45,684 nucleotides of DNA from Gammaproteobacteria bacterium (lineage in GTDB: Bacteria > Pseudomonadota > Gammaproteobacteria > Eutrophobiales > Eutrophobiaceae), in contig JAJDUB010000027.1 of assembly GCA_022826885.1 (NCBI GenBank), forward strand, positions 1-45,684. Reading direction: 5' to 3'. Position 1 is the first letter of the stretch, and every line of letters begins with the position of its first letter. Both the position numbers and the translations under genes were made by a program. Below, one piece after another: positions 8,931-17,545 of the stretch. The notes beneath the pieces are model-generated. The model was not told the origin of the DNA, ran no database searches, and worked only from the letters and a program-made list of their open reading frames with translations.

Positions 8931-9189
8931 TATTCTCTTCGTCCGGCTGAAGTCTTTTGAGTTGTTTGCCGAGTTTAGCCTTTTCGCGCTTCAATGCCAG
9001 CCACTTCGGCAAACCGGCGATAACGGCCAACAGCGCGCCGGCAAGCAAGGTGAGCGCCAGCGCCAGAGATAAGGGAATTTCAAAGCTACCGAGATAGAAA
9101 TCAATAACGACCAATTGCTCGTTACGGAGATGAAATGCCAATCCCAGCAGAACAACCAGCAGGATCAGCGCATATTTTACGTAGGACAT
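8875..9189 (-). CDS. lapA: LapA-domain inner membrane protein
   Basis: 104 aa from the ATG at 9189. LapA works with LapB (YciM) in the inner membrane in control of lipopolysaccharide synthesis. Two transmembrane segments are visible (YVKYALILLVVLLGLAFHL and LSLALALTLLAGALLAVIAGL) around the conserved FYLGSFEIPLSLAL. A cytoplasmic charged helix follows (LALKREKAKLGKQLKRL). An upstream TTG at 9213 would overlap ihfB by 14 bases. The ATG 10 bases after the ihfB stop is more likely. The last 18 residues (SANYANDLSADDADYRR) are read from the repeat element at 8797-8930, with one degenerate and one good unit, and are not family sequence. lapB, usually the next gene, is not present, and mfd follows instead. 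Confidence 0.85.
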   Translation of the reverse strand: MSYVKYALILLVVLLGLAFHLRNEQLVVIDFYLGSFEIPLSLALALTLLAGALLAVIAGLPKWLALKREKAKLGKQLKRLQPDEENKSANYANDLSADDADYRR

Positions 9190-9199
9190 CTGGCGCCGA

Positions 9200-9481
9200 T
9201 CAGCCCCGGTCAACCCGCTCCCGCATCTGCTTTCCCGGTTTGAAATATGGGACGTGCTTGGCCGGTAATGAAACCGCTTCCCCGGATTTGGGATTGCGGC
9301 CTACCCGCGGCGGCCGAAAGTGAAGAGAGAAGCTGCCGAACCCGCGAATTTCAATTCTTTCCCCCGTTGCCAGACTCTGGGCCATGGACTCGAGTATGGT
9401 CTTGACAGCAGACTCGATGTCCTTGGATGTAAACTGTGGCTGCCGCCTGCTTAAAGCCTCAATCAGTTCAGATTTGGTCAT
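9200..9481 (-). CDS. ihfB: Integration host factor subunit beta
   Basis: 93 aa. It is the beta subunit of the IHF heterodimer, a sequence-specific DNA-bending protein. It shows the N-terminal [15 protein letters not shown] helix, the [17 protein letters not shown] beta arm region, and RNPKSGEAV with the DNA-intercalating proline, then [14 protein letters not shown]. This is the usual HU/IHF pattern, and ihfB follows rpsA as in most gammaproteobacteria. The gap to the rpsA stop is 30 bases, with a short GGA-containing ribosome site before the ATG. Confidence 0.97.
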   Translation of the reverse strand: MTKSELIEALSRRQPQFTSKDIESAVKTILESMAQSLATGERIEIRGFGSFSLHFRPPRVGRNPKSGEAVSLPAKHVPYFKPGKQMRERVDRG

Positions 9482-9511
9482 TGTTCCAATCTCGCATCGT
9501 TTGTGCGGATA

Positions 9512-11194
9512 TCAGTCACTGCCTCCGCTGTCGAGATGTTTTTTCAGCAAATCGCCCAATTTAGCCCCGGACGAGGTATCGGGTGTATACTCCTTGATGG
9601 CTGCCGATTCCTCATCGGTTTCCTTCGCCTTCACGGAGACTGAAATTGTTCGTTTCTTCCTGTCAACCGCGGTGATTTTAACTTCAATTCCGTCACCTTC
9701 CTTCACACCGCTGCTTTTCGCGTCCCTGGCTTTCCTGTCTCCGGACAACTCGGAAAGCTTCAACTGCCCATCGACTCCCTGCGCCAGTTCAACGACGATA
9801 TTCCTGGCTTCAACGGCTGTGACCTTGCCGGTGACTACCGTGCCCTTGGGATTCTCCGCGACATAAGCCGTGAACGGATCCTTCTCCAGTTGCTTGATGC
9901 CCAAGGAAATGCGTTCTCTCTCGGTATCCACGGCAAGCACGACCGTCTCTATCTGGGTGCCTTTCTTATAGTTTCGCAGGGCCTGCTCACCCTCATCCAC
10001 CCAGGAAACATCCGACAAATGCACAAGGCCGTCGATCCCGCCCGGCAACCCGATAAAAATGCCGAAATCGGTAATGGATTTGATCTGGCCGCGGACCCTG
10101 TCTCCCTTGTTATGCAAGGCGGCAAACTCTTCCCAGGGATTTGGCTGGCATTGTTTCATGCCCAATGAAATACGGCGGCGTTCCTGGTCTATATCGAGCA
10201 CGATAACGTCAACCACGTCACCCGTCTGCACCAGCTTTGAGGGGTGGATATTCTTGTTTGTCCAATCCATTTCTGATACATGAACCAGTCCCTCAACGCC
10301 TTCTTCCAGTTCAACGAAACACCCGTAATCGGCCAGGTTGGTAACGGCGCCTTGCAAGCGCGAGCCTTCCGGGAAACGTTTGGTCAGGTCACCCCAGGGA
10401 TCTTCTCCCATCTGCTTCAGGCCCAGGGATACTCGGTTGCGATCGCGGTCGAACTTCAATACCTTGACCTCGATTTCATCGCCGATGCTGACGATATCCG
10501 ACGGGTCTTTTACCCGCTTCCACGCCATGTCAGTGATATGCAACAACCCGTCGATACCGCCGAGATCCAGGAAAGCGCCATAATCCGTCAGGTTCTTGAC
10601 TACGCCTTTCACGGTGACTCCTTCCTTCAGTCTTTCAATAAGGCTTTGCCGCTCGGCGATATTTTCACTCTCCACAACCGCCCTGCGGGACACCACCACG
10701 TTACTCCGTTTCCGATCGATTTTAATGACCTTGAAATCAAGCGGCTTGCCTTCCAGGTAAACCGTATCCTTGACAGGACGAACGTCCACAAGCGAACCCG
10801 GCAGAAATGCCCTGATTCCTTCGACGTCAACGGTAAATCCACCTTTCACCCTCTCGCTGATCACGCCGGTCACGGTTTCATCGGTATTGTGTGCCTGCTC
10901 CAGGCTGTTCCATGCCAGCAGCCGTTTGGCTTTCTCCCGCGATAACCGGGTCTCACCATAACCGTCTTCTATCGCATCCAGCGCCACCTCGACCTGATCG
11001 CCGACGGCAACCTCGAGCTCGCCTTTTTCGTCATAAAACTGGTCGATGGGTATCCAGGATTCCGACTTCAAGCCGGCGCTTACAATCACGTTGTCCTGGT
11101 AAACGTCAACGACAACCCCGTTAAGAATAGCGCCAAGCTGCATTTTTGCTTCTATCTGGCTCTGTTCGAATAATTCAGCAAAACTCTCAGTCAT
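9512..11194 (-). CDS. rpsA: 30S ribosomal protein S1
   Basis: 560 aa (E. coli S1 is 557). It has six S1 OB-fold repeats. The first two are degenerate ribosome-binding repeats and the next four are RNA-binding, with recurring signatures such as [40 protein letters not shown] and [22 protein letters not shown]1 loads and unfolds mRNA on the 30S subunit. The leader before the ATG at 11194 has no strong Shine-Dalgarno sequence, only a distant AAAGAGAT. This is known for rpsA and fits its translational autoregulation. It lies 29 bases after cmk. Confidence 0.98.
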   Translation of the reverse strand: MTESFAELFEQSQIEAKMQLGAILNGVVVDVYQDNVIVSAGLKSESWIPIDQFYDEKGELEVAVGDQVEVALDAIEDGYGETRLSREKAKRLLAWNSLEQAHNTDETVTGVISERVKGGFTVDVEGIRAFLPGSLVDVRPVKDTVYLEGKPLDFKVIKIDRKRSNVVVSRRAVVESENIAERQSLIERLKEGVTVKGVVKNLTDYGAFLDLGGIDGLLHITDMAWKRVKDPSDIVSIGDEIEVKVLKFDRDRNRVSLGLKQMGEDPWGDLTKRFPEGSRLQGAVTNLADYGCFVELEEGVEGLVHVSEMDWTNKNIHPSKLVQTGDVVDVIVLDIDQERRRISLGMKQCQPNPWEEFAALHNKGDRVRGQIKSITDFGIFIGLPGGIDGLVHLSDVSWVDEGEQALRNYKKGTQIETVVLAVDTERERISLGIKQLEKDPFTAYVAENPKGTVVTGKVTAVEARNIVVELAQGVDGQLKLSELSGDRKARDAKSSGVKEGDGIEVKITAVDRKKRTISVSVKAKETDEESAAIKEYTPDTSSGAKLGDLLKKHLDSGGSD

Positions 11195-11223
11195 ATAGTA
11201 GGTTATCTCTTTTTCTTAATGTT

Positions 11224-11934
11224 TCACATTATGTTATGTACGGCCGATAAATCGAAGCGTTTCCTGATTATCTCCGCAACCTGCCCGAATACGTCATCTC
11301 TCCCGCTGGTGGAGGTATCTATCTCAATAGCGCCGTCCGCAGGCTTCAAAGGAGAGAGAATGCGTTGCGTATCCCGCCTATCCCGTTCAGCGATAGACTC
11401 TACAAGATTGTCAAAGCTAACATAAATCCCTTTTTCTTTCAACTGTTTATATCGTCTTTTCGCGCGTTCCCGCGGATTCGCCGTCAAAAATACCTTTAAT
11501 TCGGCATCCGGGAAAACCACGGTACCCATGTCGCGCCCGTCCGCAACGAGACCGGGGGGACGCTGGAAACTCCGTTGCCATGCCAGCAAGGCTTCACGCA
11601 CTGTGCCGTGCGCAGCCAGGCTCGAGGCCGCGCTGCCGCACTCCTCGCGCCGGATCAGGGCGCCCACGTCGGCGCCATCCAGGATAACCGTCACCGGTTC
11701 GTCTCCTTCGGCGGAGATAAACCTGACGTCCGGCAATATGTCCCGGACCAGTCCCGCCACCTGGGCGGCCTCGGCTACCGGAATGCCATTCCGATGCGCA
11801 AGCAGGGCCAGGATGCGATACAGCGCGCCGCTGTCCAGCAGGTTCCAACCGAGCCAGCGGCTGATAAGACTGCACAACGTGCCTTTGCCGGTCCCGCTCG
11901 GACCGTCAACGGTTATAACCGGGGGTCTGGCCAT
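11224..11934 (-). CDS. cmk: Cytidylate kinase
   Basis: 236 aa. It phosphorylates CMP and dCMP with ATP. The P-loop is GPSGTGKGTL at residues 11-20. The CMP-binding insert and the VADGRDMGTVVFPDAELKVFLTANPRERAKRR segment are conserved, and the C-terminus carries the ERDRRDTQR lid motif. Its ATG overlaps the end of aroA by 22 bases, which suggests translational coupling. The order aroA-cmk-rpsA is the standard gammaproteobacterial one. Confidence 0.97.
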   Translation of the reverse strand: MARPPVITVDGPSGTGKGTLCSLISRWLGWNLLDSGALYRILALLAHRNGIPVAEAAQVAGLVRDILPDVRFISAEGDEPVTVILDGADVGALIRREECGSAASSLAAHGTVREALLAWQRSFQRPPGLVADGRDMGTVVFPDAELKVFLTANPRERAKRRYKQLKEKGIYVSFDNLVESIAERDRRDTQRILSPLKPADGAIEIDTSTSGRDDVFGQVAEIIRKRFDLSAVHNIM

Positions 11935-13301
11935 TGTTTTTCTGCCACAGAGGGCAGAGAGTCCTCTGTGTTCTCTGTGGCTGACGTTTGTATCTCCCAG
12001 CCCAGTTGCCGGGCGCAGTCGATAAACCCCGGGAAGGACGTATCGACGTTTTCACAGTCCTGCACGGTTACCGGACCCTCTGCGGCCAGGCCGGCCACGG
12101 AAAAGGCCATGGCTATGCGGTGGTCGCCGTGGCTCCGCACCACGCCCCCTTCGGGACGGCCGCCGGTGATGCGCATCCCGTCTGGGCGGGTCTCAACGGG
12201 GCAGCCTATAATCTCCAGTCCTTCGGCGAGGGCCTGGATACGATCGCTTTCCTTCACGCGTAACTCCGCGGCGCCTTCAAGTATGGTTTCGCCCCGCGCA
12301 TGACATGCCGCCGCCATGATCGCCGGAAATTCGTCGATAGCTATCGGGACCAGTTCACGGGGGATGCGAATGCCGTGTAACGGCCGGTATTTTAGCCGCA
12401 GGTCCGCCACCGGCTCCGCGCTGCCTTCATCCAGGTTGGAGACGCTGATGTCTGCACCCATGCGGTTGAGAATTTCAATCACGGCATGGCGCGTCGGATT
12501 GATCCCGACGCCTTCGATGACCAGGTCCGACCCGGGAACGATACTGCCCGCGGCCAGGAAGAACGCGGCGGAGGAAATATCACCCGGAATGCGCAGCCTG
12601 CCGGTGCGCAAGCTGTTGCCCTGCATCGTTATACGCATGCCCGACCGCGTAACCGGGCAGCCGAAATGGGCCAGCATCCGCTCCGTATGATCACGGGTCG
12701 GCGCCGGTTCCGTCAGCACCGTTTTACCCTGAGCATACAGGCCCGCCAGCAGCAGGGCGGACTTAAGTTGAGCGCTGGCAACGGGTAATTCGTAGTCTAT
12801 GCCGCGCAGACGCCTGTTGCCCGTTATCTGCGCGGGCAGGGTGCCTTCAGGAGTGGTCCGTACGTCTGCGTTCATCACATTCAGCGGATCCGCCACGCGC
12901 CGCATCGGCCTGCGCGTCAGGGACTCATCCCCGGACAGGATGGAAGAGAACCGCTGCCCGGCAAGCACGCCCAGCAACAGGCGCGCCGAGGTGCCCGAAT
13001 TTCCCAGGTCCAGGATTCCGGAAGGCGCCGACAAACCGTTCAGCCCAACTCCGTTCACGCTCAGGCACTCACCTTCCAGGGTCATGTCCACTCCCATCTG
13101 CCGAAACGCAACCATGGTCGCCCGGGTATCAGCGCTGTCCAGGAAACCGTCGCAAACACTGGTTCCCTCAGCCAGCGACGCCAGAATTACTGCCCTGTGC
13201 GAGATGGATTTATCACCGGGAACACGCACCCTGCCCTGCAGTGCCCCGGTTGCGGGGCTGACATGATAATCAACCCTGGCCTGTTTTTCTCTGCTCATCA
13301 T
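11913..13301 (-). CDS. aroA: 3-phosphoshikimate 1-carboxyvinyltransferase (EPSP synthase)
   Basis: 462 aa, longer than the usual ~430-440. It joins PEP to shikimate-3-phosphate in the aromatic pathway. Visible motifs are RVPGDKSISHRAVILASLAEG near the N-terminus, LGNSGTSARLLLGVL near residue 97, and PTRDHTERMLAHFG; RVKESDRIQALAEGL and GDHRIAMAFSVAGL follow in the C-terminal half. The family sequence ends around QLGWEIQ. The following ~25 residues (SATENTEDSLPSVAEKQWPDPRL) are encoded by a CCACAGAG-type hairpin repeat at 11945-11980 and bases beyond it, then overlap cmk. The tail therefore appears to be acquired repeat sequence. Confidence 0.96.
   Translation of the reverse strand: MMSREKQARVDYHVSPATGALQGRVRVPGDKSISHRAVILASLAEGTSVCDGFLDSADTRATMVAFRQMGVDMTLEGECLSVNGVGLNGLSAPSGILDLGNSGTSARLLLGVLAGQRFSSILSGDESLTRRPMRRVADPLNVMNADVRTTPEGTLPAQITGNRRLRGIDYELPVASAQLKSALLLAGLYAQGKTVLTEPAPTRDHTERMLAHFGCPVTRSGMRITMQGNSLRTGRLRIPGDISSAAFFLAAGSIVPGSDLVIEGVGINPTRHAVIEILNRMGADISVSNLDEGSAEPVADLRLKYRPLHGIRIPRELVPIAIDEFPAIMAAACHARGETILEGAAELRVKESDRIQALAEGLEIIGCPVETRPDGMRITGGRPEGGVVRSHGDHRIAMAFSVAGLAAEGPVTVQDCENVDTSFPGFIDCARQLGWEIQTSATENTEDSLPSVAEKQWPDPRL
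11945..11980. repeat. CCACAGAG palindromic repeat
   Basis: CCACAGAGGGCAGAGAG is followed by CCTCTGTGTTCTCTGTGG, an imperfect hairpin built from CTCTGTG units with outer arms CCACAGAG and CTCTGTGG. Similar CCACAGAGAACACAGAGG-type units are common dispersed repeats in environmental bacterial genomes (general knowledge, not checked here). It is translated as part of the AroA C-terminus and lies just upstream of the cmk start. Confidence 0.75.
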
Positions 13302-13358
13302 GGCCGCTCGCTCAAGGCATGGAAGTCCGGGACCGGGAGAGTGCGACCGGAAGAGATA

Positions 13359-14231
13359 TTAACGTCCCCTGCTTCTGGCAAATTCATCCCTGGCCTGCCT
13401 GGCCCGGGAAAATATTTCCGTCAGCTTCTCGCCTTCACCCGAGGCAATCGCCTGCCTGGCGCGGTCCAGGTGCTGTTCGAACCTGTCCAGGACAGCAAGC
13501 AGCGACGTACTGTTAGCCAGGCATATATCGCGCCACATTTCCGGACTGCTGGACGCAACCCGGGTGAAATCCGCAAACCCGCCGGCTGCATAATCGAATA
13601 TCTCCTGCTTGTCCTGCATCCGGGCAAGGCAATCGATCAGGGTATATACCAGCACATGGGGCAGGTGGCTGGTTGCCGCCAGCACTTCATCATGGTGCTC
13701 GACATCCAGTTCAACAACCCTCGCTCCTGTGCCGCGCCACATCACGGCTATCTTCTCCCTGGCGTCCCGGTCCGTCTCGGCAAGCGGCGTGATGATGACG
13801 ACGTGGTCCTCGAACAATTCGGCGAACGAGGCCTCGACACCGCTCTGCTCCGTGCCGGCGATCGGGTGAGCGGGGACAAAAAAGGGAAGCCTGTCAGCCA
13901 GCGCGTTTCTTGCCGCCGCTACCACCACGCCCTTGGCGCTGCCGACGTCGGTGACGATACAATCCGGCTTCAACCCTTCATTCATCGCCCGCATCAGGTT
14001 TTCCGTGGTGGAAAGAGGCGTTGCCAGGACGACAACGTCGGCGCCATCGACCGCCTCCGGCACATCAAGGCTGTAATGGTCTATAACACCATGTTCAACC
14101 GCTTGTTGCAAGGCTGTTTCCCGCCGTCCATAACCGGTTATCGAGCCACACAGGGACGCGCGCCGCAGGGCCCGCGCCAGCGAACCGCCAATCAATCCCA
14201 ACCCGATAATGGCGACCCTGTCAAACAGCAT
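13359..14231 (-). CDS. tyrA: Prephenate dehydrogenase
   Basis: 290 aa. It is a monofunctional NAD(P)-dependent prephenate (or arogenate) dehydrogenase in tyrosine synthesis. The N-terminal Rossmann motif is VAIIGLGLIGGSLARAL. VTDVGSAKG and the active-site FVPAHPIAGTEQSGVEAS follow, with the helical dimerisation domain at the C-terminus. There is no fused chorismate mutase or ACT domain; the mutase activity is in PheA just upstream. The ATG overlaps the hisC stop by 11 bases, indicating coupled translation. Cofactor preference (NAD or NADP) cannot be decided by eye. Confidence 0.95.
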   Translation of the reverse strand: MLFDRVAIIGLGLIGGSLARALRRASLCGSITGYGRRETALQQAVEHGVIDHYSLDVPEAVDGADVVVLATPLSTTENLMRAMNEGLKPDCIVTDVGSAKGVVVAAARNALADRLPFFVPAHPIAGTEQSGVEASFAELFEDHVVIITPLAETDRDAREKIAVMWRGTGARVVELDVEHHDEVLAATSHLPHVLVYTLIDCLARMQDKQEIFDYAAGGFADFTRVASSSPEMWRDICLANSTSLLAVLDRFEQHLDRARQAIASGEGEKLTEIFSRARQARDEFARSRGR

Positions 14232-15336
14232 TCATCAAGACCTTGCCCAGCGCCTTTATGAATTCCGCGTTCTCGTGTTCCTGGCCGATCGTGACCCGCA
14301 AGTGGTCGGGCAATCCGTACTCGACTATCGGCCTGACAACGACTCCTTCCCTCAGCAGCGCCTGGTAGATATCATCGGCCGGCTGTCCCAGGTCGAAACT
14401 GACGAAGTTGGCTATGGACTCGAACCATCCCAGTCCCAGCTCGGCAAAAGCCCCGGTCAGGGCCAGCATGCCCTTGTCGTTCATTGCCACACTGCGCCGC
14501 AGGTGCTCCTGGTCTTTCAATGCAACTTCTGCCGCAAGCAACGCAAGCGTATTGACATTGAACGGCTGGCGCACACGGTTCATCAAATCGGCCAGGTCGG
14601 GATGGCTGATCGCGTATCCGACCCGGAGCCCGGCCAGGCCGTACGCCTTGGAAAAAGTCCGGGTCGTGACCAGGTTGGGAAAATCCGGCTGAAATTCAAT
14701 CGAATTCGGGTAATCGTCACAGAGTGACGCGGCATATTCATAATAGGCTTCATCAACCACTACGATCACGTCTTCCGGCACGGAAGCCAGAAATGAACGC
14801 AACCGGTCCCGGCCGATCCAGTTGCCGGTCGGATTGCCGGGGTTATCGAGAAAAATCAGCCGGGTGCGCCCGGTAACGGCATCCAGTATCGCCGCAAGAT
14901 CATGGCTGTGGTTGCGTGTGGGGATAACGACCGGCGTGGCGCCGATTGAGTGGGTCGCCAGGTGGTAAACGATAAATGCGTTTTCCGAATAGATCACCTC
15001 GTGGTCTCTGGTAACGATGCTGCGGGCAGCCAGTTCCAGCACGTCGTTCGAGCCGTTGCCCAGTGTTATCCGGTCGGGATTGACGCCGTGACAGTCCGCC
15101 AGTGCGCGCTTCAGGGAGGCGCCGGTGCCGTCCGGATAACGGAACAGGTCAAAACTGCCGTTCGCCAGGGCATCCAGCACCTTCGGGCTGGGGCCAAGGG
15201 AGTTTTCGTTGGAAGCCAGCTTGATTGCCCGGTCCAGGCCCAGCTCGCGCCGTACTTCGTCCGCGGATTTGCCAGGACTGTAGGTCGGCAGGGAAGCAAT
15301 ACCCGGCGTCGCAAGGTCAGTGAGATTGATTGTCAT
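14221..15336 (-). CDS. hisC: Histidinol-phosphate / aromatic aminotransferase HisC
   Basis: 371 aa. It is a fold-type I PLP aminotransferase of the HisC family, with ASNENSLGPSPKVL near residue 40, DNPGNPTGNWI, VVVDEAYYEYA, and the PLP-lysine site TRTFSKAYGLAGLRVGYA. Its place between pheA and tyrA, away from a his operon, is typical of a HisC paralogue that also or mainly transaminates aromatic 2-oxo acids or prephenate. The sequence alone does not separate histidinol-phosphate from aromatic use. It lies 21 bases after pheA and overlaps tyrA. Confidence 0.93.
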   Translation of the reverse strand: MTINLTDLATPGIASLPTYSPGKSADEVRRELGLDRAIKLASNENSLGPSPKVLDALANGSFDLFRYPDGTGASLKRALADCHGVNPDRITLGNGSNDVLELAARSIVTRDHEVIYSENAFIVYHLATHSIGATPVVIPTRNHSHDLAAILDAVTGRTRLIFLDNPGNPTGNWIGRDRLRSFLASVPEDVIVVVDEAYYEYAASLCDDYPNSIEFQPDFPNLVTTRTFSKAYGLAGLRVGYAISHPDLADLMNRVRQPFNVNTLALLAAEVALKDQEHLRRSVAMNDKGMLALTGAFAELGLGWFESIANFVSFDLGQPADDIYQALLREGVVVRPIVEYGLPDHLRVTIGQEHENAEFIKALGKVLMNAV

Positions 15337-15357
15337 TGTTCAGCCATCTGATTATCG

Positions 15358-16422
15358 TCAACGGGCTTCGGGATAAGAACCCAGCAACTTCACCATGGCA
15401 GCCTTGTCCTGCAACTCGGACAAGGACCGCGCTACTCCCTCATCGTCCGCGTGACCAAGGATATCCACGAAAAATACGTATTCCCACATGCTCTGGCGTG
15501 ACGGTCTCGATTCGATCCTTGTCATATTGACGCCGTGGTCAGCAAAACAGGCAAGCATGTTCATCAATGAACCGGGCCTGCTCGGCATTGCAAACAGCAG
15601 TGAGGTCTTGTCCTTGCCGGTGGGAGACAGCGTCTCATTGCCAAGCACCAGGAAACGGGTGGTATTGTCGGGGTTGTCCTCGATATTTTTCCTGAGAACG
15701 GGCAAACCGTAGATCTCCCCCGCCTGCTCCCCGGCGATGGCTGCGCTGTGCTCATCACCGGCGGCATTCCGGGCCGCTTCCGCGTTGCTCGGCACCGGCA
15801 CGCGCCGCGCATCCGCCAGGTTTGCGTCAAGCCATCGGCGGCACTGGGCCAGCGACTGTTCATGGGAATATACGGTTTGTATATCTTCCGGTTTACCTGA
15901 CCGGCTCAGCAACTGTTGATGGATGCGCATTTCCACCTCGCCGCACAGTTTCAGGTCGGAAACCAGCAGCATATCCAGGGTGTGATTCACTGCGCCTTCT
16001 ATGGAATTCTCCACCGGGACCACGCCGTAATCGCATGCGCCCGCAATGACTTCCCGAAACACCTGGTCGATACTGCCCAACAGCTTCAACCGGACCGATT
16101 GTCCGAAATGCTTCAGGGCAGCAGTCTGTGTGAAGGTCCCCTCCGGTCCCAGGCAGGCGATATTCAACGGCGCCTGCAGGGCCAGACAGGCAGACATGAC
16201 CTCCCGTACCAGGCGTATCATTTCCCCGTCCGGCATGGGGCCCTTGTTCAGGGCTTTCACCCTGTCCAGCACCCTGGCTTCCCGTTCAGGGTGGTACATA
16301 TCCTGCTGTTTTACATCCGCAATGTCCAGCGCCAGGCGCGCGCGCTGGTTGAGCAGCTCGACCAGCCGCTCATCCAGCGCATCGATCTCACTTCTCAAGT
16401 GTTCCAGCTTTGAATTTTTCAT
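15358..16422 (-). CDS. pheA: Bifunctional chorismate mutase / prephenate dehydratase
   Basis: 354 aa from the ATG at 16422, which has GGAG 3 bases upstream and lies 10 bases after the serC stop. A longer frame reaches 16452 inside serC. Domains in order: an AroQ chorismate mutase (residues ~1-90, LRSEIDALDERLVELLNQRARLAL), the prephenate dehydratase domain (CLGPEGTFTQTAALKHFG to NNTTRFLVLG), and a C-terminal ACT regulatory domain (SLLFAMPSRPGSLMNMLACFADHGVNMTRIESRPSR). It makes phenylpyruvate and is normally feedback-inhibited by phenylalanine through the ACT domain; the ESRPSR motif associated with this is present. Confidence 0.97.
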   Translation of the reverse strand: MKNSKLEHLRSEIDALDERLVELLNQRARLALDIADVKQQDMYHPEREARVLDRVKALNKGPMPDGEMIRLVREVMSACLALQAPLNIACLGPEGTFTQTAALKHFGQSVRLKLLGSIDQVFREVIAGACDYGVVPVENSIEGAVNHTLDMLLVSDLKLCGEVEMRIHQQLLSRSGKPEDIQTVYSHEQSLAQCRRWLDANLADARRVPVPSNAEAARNAAGDEHSAAIAGEQAGEIYGLPVLRKNIEDNPDNTTRFLVLGNETLSPTGKDKTSLLFAMPSRPGSLMNMLACFADHGVNMTRIESRPSRQSMWEYVFFVDILGHADDEGVARSLSELQDKAAMVKLLGSYPEAR

Positions 16423-16432
16423 GGTCTCCGGC

Positions 16433-17545
16433 TCACGCATAGCGGGAAGCAAAATGCTGCATGAATTCTATCAGGGTATCCACTCCGGCTTCAGGCATCC
16501 CATTGTACATGCTTGCGCGCATGCCTCCTACGCTGCGATGACCTTTCAATTCAACCAGCCCGTTGTCTGCGGCTGCATCAAGAAATGTGCGGTCAAGGTC
16601 CGCATCCGCCAGGACGAACGGCACGTTCATCCTGGAGCGGCAGGGTTTTTCCACAGGGTTGCTGTAAAAATCATTGGCGTCTATGAAGTCATACAGCTTG
16701 CCGGAACGGCGCAACGCGTTTTCGTGCATCCGTTCCACCCCGCCCTGTTCCCGGATCCAGGCAAACGTCAACCCGGCAATGTACCAGTTGAAAACCGGGG
16801 GCGTATTGAACATGGAACCATGCTCGGCCAGCAGCCTGAAATCGTACAGAAACGGCACATCCGGCCGCGCCCGTCCCAGCAGGTCCTCGCGCACCAGGGC
16901 TATGGTCAGTCCGGCCGGAGCGAAGTTCTTCTGGGCGCCGGCGAATATCAGGCCGTAGCGGTCCACCTGTACCGGGCGGGATAAAAAATTGGACGTCATG
17001 TCGCTGACCAGCACGGTATCGCCACAGGCGTCGGGTAACACCGGCGCAGACGGAAATTCAACGCCGGCGATCGTTTCGTTATCGCAGAAATACAGGTAAG
17101 CAGGCTTTTCACTGTAGCGCCAGTCGTCCCGGTCGGGGATAGTGGTATAGTTGACATCAGCAGACGAGGCGGCAATATTTACGTTCGTCAACCGGCCTGC
17201 CTCGCCGGCCGCCCGTTTCGACCAGTTACCCGTGATCACGTAGTCGGCGCAATCCGTCTCGCTGCACAGGTTCAGCGGCGCCATGCTCATCACGTGGGTA
17301 GCGCCGCCTTGCAGGAACAGGATCCGGTAATTTTCCGGGACCCCCAGCAACTCCGACAAGTCCCGTACCGACTGTTCCGCTATGCCCGTGAACGCCCGAC
17401 TCCTGTGACTCATTTCCGCAATGGACATGCCGAGGCCGTGCCAGTCGAGAAATTCCTCCCGGACCTTCCGCATCACCTCCCCCGGCAACATCGCCGGGCC
17501 GGGGCTGAAATTATAGATCGGGGTTGTTGCCACCTTCAGCGCCAT
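16433..17545 (-). CDS. serC: Phosphoserine aminotransferase
   Basis: 370 aa from the ATG at 17545. It converts 3-phosphohydroxypyruvate to phosphoserine and also serves pyridoxal phosphate synthesis. The family signatures [14 protein letters not shown] at the N-terminus, [25 protein letters not shown], and the PLP-lysine site [16 protein letters not shown] are all present. The C-terminus [27 protein letters not shown] is also conserved. Longer in-frame starts at 17560 and 17626 exist, but the chosen start gives the usual ~10 residues before FSPGP. In every case the gene overlaps the 3' end of gyrA (35 bases here). Confidence 0.95.
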   Translation of the reverse strand: MALKVATTPIYNFSPGPAMLPGEVMRKVREEFLDWHGLGMSIAEMSHRSRAFTGIAEQSVRDLSELLGVPENYRILFLQGGATHVMSMAPLNLCSETDCADYVITGNWSKRAAGEAGRLTNVNIAASSADVNYTTIPDRDDWRYSEKPAYLYFCDNETIAGVEFPSAPVLPDACGDTVLVSDMTSNFLSRPVQVDRYGLIFAGAQKNFAPAGLTIALVREDLLGRARPDVPFLYDFRLLAEHGSMFNTPPVFNWYIAGLTFAWIREQGGVERMHENALRRSGKLYDFIDANDFYSNPVEKPCRSRMNVPFVLADADLDRTFLDAAADNGLVELKGHRSVGGMRASMYNGMPEAGVDTLIEFMQHFASRYA

